This document shows, piece by piece, positions 58,918 to 64,000 of a stretch of 64,000 nucleotides of DNA (position 1 is its first letter; every line of letters starts with the position of its first letter). Location of the stretch: the NCBI GenBank assembly GCA_963921825.1, contig OY997588.1, forward strand, positions 57,730,803 through 57,794,802. The letters are read 5' to 3'. The translations under genes were made by a program, and so were the position numbers. The notes beneath the pieces are model-generated. The model had not been told where the DNA came from and made no database searches. It saw nothing but the letters and a program-made list of their open reading frames with translations. This DNA is from Erodium maritimum (Eukaryota > Streptophyta > Magnoliopsida > Geraniales > Geraniaceae).

Positions 58918-59440
58918 ATGGCAAATTCAGCGAACATTAATAGTTTGTCATTAAAAACCATTCTTGACAGGGTCAAGCTAAATGGGACAAACTATTTGGA
59001 CTGATACAGAATTTTGAGGATAGTCCTCAAGTCTGAACGCAAAGAATATGTCCATGACAAGGCTGTCTCTAAGACCATATCAGAGTTACATGAAGTGTCA
59101 TTAATTGCTGAGAAGAATATATCAGGGATCTGGGATCCAAGGATATTCTGATGGTCAACAAGGGAATTGGAAGTGGCAAGGGCGGGGCCCATGCGCACTT
59201 GGCAGGAAAGATGAGACACCTGAGAATGTCTGCTTCTACTGCCAACAGCCTGGTCATTGGAACCGGGATTACAGGAAGTTCACGGCGAATCTGAAGAAGG
59301 GCAGTGGGATTGCGCCTTCATAAAATAGCGTGGATGATCTGAAGAAGGGCAGTAGGACTGCGCCTTCATCAGGAAACCTGGATGATCTAAGGAAGGGCGG
59401 TGGGACCGTGCCTTCATCCGGTATTAACTCTATAGAGCTA
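58918..59440 (+). pseudogene. gag of element G, deleted capsid centre and triplicated tail
   Basis: ATG 58918: MANSANINSLSLKTILDR, NYLD then TGA at 59002-59004 where E has TGG (Trp), YRILRIVLKSERKEYV, a jump to ELHEVSLIAEKNIS, and after a frameshift CFYCQQPGHWNRDYRK with the last knuckle Cys replaced by Tyr (59229-59273). It then has three ~57-bp copies of the DDLKKGS.TAPSSGN segment (59283-59430), the first with a stop. Loss of the UBN2 centre is shared with E, so it predates their separation and cannot reflect decay in place. Confidence 0.82.
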
Positions 59441-62395
59441 CATCTCTCTACTTCCAAAGATTCATGGGTATTAGATACCAGGACTGAATCTCACACATGC
59501 ACTTATATACGGTGGCTGAAAGTAGGAGAGGTCTGGAAAGCACGAAGTGGACCTCAGAGTTGTGGCAACTGCTGTAGGATCCATGAGTCTTGCTTTGCCA
59601 AGAGGCCTTGTCTTAGTATTGTATAATGTATATTGCATACCTACGTTTAGTAGGAATATTATATCCGTATCCGTGTTTGACAAGGAAGGATATAATGTTA
59701 ATATTGGAAATGGAGTTTTCAATGTTCTATGCAATGATATGTTTTATACCAGTACTGACTTGGTTGGAGGATTGTACATATTAGATATGGGTAACAATGC
59801 CTCAAGTTCTATATATTCCGTTAATACCAAGAGGTCTAAATCCAACGATTTAAACCTAACTCTGTTATGGCACTGTCATTTGGTCCGCATAAACAAGAAG
59901 CGCCTATCAGCACTTCAGAAGTGCGGGCTTTCAGGTTCATTCGAATTCCATTCGATCGATAGGTGCAAGGTTTGTTTGATGGGAAAAATGACTAAAGTGC
60001 CCTTTATCGATCGCGATGAAAGGGCGGGTGAATTATTGGGGCTGATACACTCGAATGTGTGTAGACCAATAAGTTCACTTGCCAGGAGGGGTTTTAGCTA
60101 CTTTATCACATTTACTGATGATTACAGTAAATATGGTTATGTCTATTCGGTGAGACATAAGTCTGAAGCTTTTGATAAATTCAAAGAGTTTAAGACTATA
60201 GTAGAAAAACAGCTCGACAAAGGTATTAAGGCACTTCGATTGGATCGAGGTGGAAAATACTTGACCACAGAGTTAGTAGATCATCTAAAAGAGAATGAGA
60301 TCCTTTTGGAATGGACTCCTCCTAGGTCACTGTAGTTGAAAGGTGTAGCGAAACGGAGAAATCGGACATTGTTAGACAATGGTCTGTTCCATGATTAGTT
60401 GGACTGATCTCCCAATCTCTTTTAGGGGTTTTTCTATAGAGACGACCGTATTCATAGTGAATCGGGCTTCGACGAAGGGTTTGGAAGGGACACCATTTTA
60501 AAAATGGTACGGGATGATGCCCACTTTGTCCTTCTTAAAGATTTGTGGTTGCGAGGCTTATGTGAAACATTTGGTTTCGACTAAGCTCGAACCAAGATCT
60601 GAGATATGCACCTTCGTGTGGTATCCCAAAGCAACAAGGGGATACTACTTCTACAATCCTAGTGAGAACATGGTGTTCGTCGCTTGGGGTGGGGTCTTTA
60701 TGGAAAAGGAGTTTTGTTTCCAAAGACGTCATTGGGAGGACTGTGCATCTCGAAGAAATTCAGGATGGTACAGATCTGTCTAAACCAATTGACAACCCAG
60801 TAGAAAGGAGCCAGAGATTGTCGTAGAGTAAGAACCAATTCCTGTTACAATTCCGGAAGGTCCAAGGCAATTTGAAAGGATCAATCTTCCACCTCCAAGA
60901 TATGGTATCCAGAGGTGACAATGAAGTCATGGTGGATCACGATGATCCAGCCACCTTTCAAGAAGTCGTGGATGGGGCCGACTCCGAGTTATGGCTGGGA
61001 GCCATGAGGGAGGAAATGCAATCCATGTCGGACAACCGAGTCTGGGAACCGGTTGATCCCATCAATGGTGTGAGGACCATCGGATGCAAATGGATCTTCA
61101 AGGTGAAGATGGACATGGATGACAACCCTCTGACCTATAAAGTTCAACTGGTGGCGAAAGGTTATAGGTAGATCCAATGGATTGACTATGAGGAAACCTT
61201 CTCCCTAGTGGCTATGGTCAAAATTGATCCAAATTCTTCTTGACATAACTGCGTATCATAATTAAGAGATATGGCAAGTGGATGTCAAAACCGCTTTCCT
61301 AAATGGAAATTTGGCTGAGTACGTTTGTATGTCTTGGCCCAAAGGTTTTGACGATCCGAAGAATAAAGGAAAGATTTATAAGTTGTTGAAATCCATTTAT
61401 GGATTGAAACGAACTTCTCGGAGTTGGATCCTTCGTTTTGATGAAGCTGTAATTGGATTTGGCTTAATCAAGAACAAGGATGAATCTTGCGTTTATAAGA
61501 AGGCTAGTGGGAGCAAGATTACCTTTCTGGTTCTCATTGAAAACGACATCCCAACCTTGCACGAGACTAAAGCTTGGTTGAGGAAGTGTTTTCAATAAAG
61601 GACTTAGGCGATGCTTCTTATATCTTAAGGATTAAGATATGTAGAGATCGCACCAAGAGGGTCTTGGATTTAAGTCAGGGAACCTATGTGAGCGAGGCAT
61701 TGAGTAGGTTCTTAATGCTCGATTCAAAGAAAGGACTCTTACCCACTAGTCACGGCATTCATCTCAGCAAGACTCAGTGTCCTAAGACACCTGATGAGCT
61801 GAAAAGGATGATGAGAATCCTATGCACCTGGGGGCAGGATCGATCATATATGCCATGAGATGTATGAGACCAGACGTCTCGCAAGCCTTATGTTGTACCA
61901 ATAGACATCATTCTAACCCGGGGAAAGATGATGTTGAACTAGTCGTCGAAAGATGAGTAGACGTTAGTTTTCCAAGACAAATCCAGATGACTTTAGAAGT
62001 CAATCAGGATATGTGTTTACGCTGAATGGAAGAGCTTTAGCTGGGAGAGCGTAAAGAAAGATATCATTGCCGAATCTACGATAGAGGCCAAGTACATGGA
62101 TGCTGCAGAGGCAGCTAAGGAGGCTATGTGGATTTGGAAATTCATGGCAGGGCTTGGTGTAATTAAAAACCCATCCAACCCGGTGAATCCATTTTGCGAC
62201 AACACAAGGGCCATTGCGCAAGCTAAAAGCCCAGATCGCATAACAAATCCAAACATGTATTGCGGCGTATCCACCTCATCAGAGAAATACTGAACTAAGG
62301 TGAAGTGAAGATAACATATATTGCAACAGATGATAACATAGCCAACCCTTTGACTAAGGCGGTGTCACTGCATGAACATGTTAGACATGTAAAGT
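59441..62395 (+). pseudogene. pol of element G (protease, integrase, reverse transcriptase, RNase H), catalytic sites lost
   Basis: Protease remnant DSWVLDTRTESHTC near 59455 lacks the D[ST]G triad. The first block (59547-60335, 262 codons) has NVYCIPTFSRNIISVS, integrase zinc region WHCHLVRINKKRL...CKVCLMGKM, and core LIHSNVCRPISS with Asp changed to Asn (60054-60056). The middle Asp is kept in ALRLDRGGKYL; the catalytic Glu is Lys in GVAKRRN (60351-60353). Reverse transcriptase is DVKTAFLNGNLAEYVCMS, LKSIYGLKRTSRSW, then FLVL joined to IENDIP: the YVDDIL codons are absent at 61535/61536. A stop at 61169-61171 is CAG in E. RNase H is AAKEAMWIWKFMAGLGV and CDNTRAIAQAK (62096-62293). The same catalytic defects occur in E; A retains all of these residues. 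Confidence 0.9.
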
Positions 62396-62429
62396 CAATG
62401 GGGACATATTGGTGTTTAGATTGGAACTA

Positions 62430-62444
62430 GGGCAAGTGGGAGAT
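62430..62444 (+). promoter_or_regulatory. Polypurine tract of element G
   Basis: GGGCAAGTGGGAGAT immediately upstream of the 3' LTR. Confidence 0.88.
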
Positions 62445-64000
62445 TGTTAGTCTTAGTGCCCGTAGTTCAATCCTAAATGTCCAAATGTATATATCATCGT
62501 TAGCAATAAAATTAAAGCGGCTTTATATTACTTATGTGTTGGAGTAATATATCGACGTGTGCTCTGATCTATGCCCACCATGCGAATAGAACCATAGATC
62601 GAGATAGATCACACTAGATGGGTCCCTAGTCAACAAAGCTTCACTAGAAGCGACTAGTATGAAAGATGGCTCTTTATGGCTTACGTTCTGTTAGTCATTG
62701 GAATGGGATTCCGGAGTCTGATCATAGATATCATGTGGGGCATGATATTGGACGACCCGCCCTGAATATGTGCCATAGATTAAGTCATGAACATATTCAG
62801 TGTCGTAGCTTGTCATGTATCCTTAGACCAAGGAGTCTTTGTGATCGCTATGTAGTCAACAACTGAGTTTGACCTGAGCCTAACGTTGTCCGTAACAGGG
62901 CTTCCATAACGGCCAGGATTGGCTTGGGGACGGGCTACATGAGTGACACGAAAGGCGGCTAAGGGATTTATCCCTCATACTGAGGTATGGGAAAGATATC
63001 GGTTCTCGGCCGCTTGATCGAGAGTGACTGAAAGAATAGCATGGCCATGCACATGATACTGGGTATCATATCTTCAGTCATCTCACATATCAAGGAACGG
63101 TGATTGATAATAATAAGGATGACGGCTCTATGCCTTATCTCAATCAGGATATCGGAGATAAAAGGATAATGGCAGGGATGACAGAAAGGTTAGAATCGAC
63201 AGGGTCGATTCGTTATGTAGTGTCAGGCAATACTAAAGTCTCGTTAGTTGCCACTTAAATAGGATCAAGTAAAATGGGATTTTACGTTGATCTATTGACA
63301 TGCATAAACCTAAGGGTCACACCGGAGGATGAAACTCATTGACACATTTATGGAGAATGGCCAAAAGGGAGTTGTCTCGGGACATGACCAAAACTGGGTT
63401 TTGGGTCATGTGCCCGTAAGTGAATAGGACTTTACGGATCGAGACAAGGCTTGGAGTCTTGGGATTGATCGCGTCGGATAATGTTGGACATTTCCGGTAT
63501 GGAAGGCATGGAGGCGATGAGCGAATCACGGGACCTCGTTGGAAATGGCCACGGGCCATGTTCCAAGAGGCCCATGAAAGGCCCATGCAACCAAGGCCCA
63601 TGGAACTAATTAATCAAGTCTTGATTAATTAGTACTAAGTAAGCAAGACAAGGATTAAGGTGTTGGTGATTCACCACCTAACCCAATCTTGTCTTGCCAT
63701 ACTTTGTCCTATTTACACCTTACTTGACACCATACTTGTCCCATGCCTTTAGTTGGACAAGTATGGGTTTTGTTATGTTTAAGTCATCTTTTTTCAACAT
63801 AACAAACACAAGACAAGAATAGGAAACACAACTTCTCTCCCCCTTCCCTTGCAATTTCGGGTTTGGCAAGTTCCCACCTCCATTTTTGTGTTCTTGAGTC
63901 CTCAAAGAGAAGAACTACGTGGCTTTGATTCCCATGTGGATACGTAGGCGTCTTGGAGACTCAAGCCAATCATTCGTTAACCGGTGTTCTTGTTTTGGTA
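62445..64000 (+). repeat. 3' LTR of element G (first 1556 bp; truncated by window)
   Basis: Collinear with the 5' LTR from TGTTAGTCTTAGTGCCC on. I see one isolated difference (GGA to GGG near 63555) and one dense patch of differences at 63829-63880. Confidence 0.96.

Larger units (their letters stand above)
55676..64000 (+). mobile_element. Element G: Ty1/copia retrotransposon, sister of E, truncated by the window end
   Basis: 5' LTR 55676-57362 (1687 bp), interior 57363-62444 (5082 bp, the same as E), 3' LTR from 62445 running off the window about 130 bases before its expected end. Left flank is AGATT; the right duplication is outside. The orientation is opposite to E, so E and G form an inverted pair of ~8.4-kb copies separated by ~9.6 kb. 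The two LTRs are almost identical apart from one clustered patch, so insertion is recent; yet gag and pol are defective. Confidence 0.95.

Overview
This is a stretch of plant nuclear genome (land plant, most likely an angiosperm; species not identifiable) made almost entirely of transposable elements. The evidence is Ty1/copia and Ty3/gypsy long-terminal-repeat (LTR) elements with initiator-Met primer sites (TGGTATCAGAGC), a plant L1-type LINE, a Mutator-like DNA element and many premature stops. I found no intact host gene, no RNA gene and no CRISPR array. The only host-gene-like sequence is a short dehydrogenase (SDR) fragment carried inside a Mutator-like element. Letters A-I below are local names.

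Layout, left part (1-34.7 kb). A gypsy LTR (I, 1-2351) sits in the end of an older gypsy LTR (2352-2529). Next to it is half of a minus-strand copia gag gene (2530-3028). That gene is cut in two by gypsy element C (3029-34612, duplication ACATA), and its other half resumes at 34613. C carries a gag frame but almost no pol. Inside C sits gypsy chromovirus B (8455-30717, duplication CGAGC), which has pol but no recognisable gag. The 5' LTR of B was hit twice: by a minus-strand copia solo LTR (D, 10594-12281, duplication GTGTC) and by a Tat-like gypsy solo LTR (H, 12438-22500). H in turn contains a complete but decayed copia element A (12910-21538). The nesting is therefore four deep, and the insertion order can be read from the target-site duplications.

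Right part (34.7-64 kb). A roughly 1-kb poly(A)-tailed retroposon (35142-36127) is followed by unclassified DNA. Then comes a diverged copia solo LTR F (36811-49266, duplication TGGGC), which was hit by minus-strand copia element E (37656-46110, duplication ATGCA) and by a Pack-MULE (46973-49210) that itself carries a 304-bp MITE. After 1.2 kb of unclassified DNA comes a minus-strand LINE (about 50.5-55.7 kb), whose ORF1 region is interrupted by a repeat-rich insert and by copia element G (55676 to the window end, 3' LTR truncated).

Biology. None of the elements looks able to move by itself. E and G are sister copies with internal regions of exactly the same length (5082 bp). Both have lost the reverse-transcriptase YVDD box by the same 18-nt deletion and have the same two integrase catalytic residues changed, yet they sit in different places. 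This points to copies amplified by proteins supplied from elsewhere. Together with the gag-only (C) and pol-only (B) gypsy pair, non-autonomous parasitism among retrotransposons is the main theme of the window.
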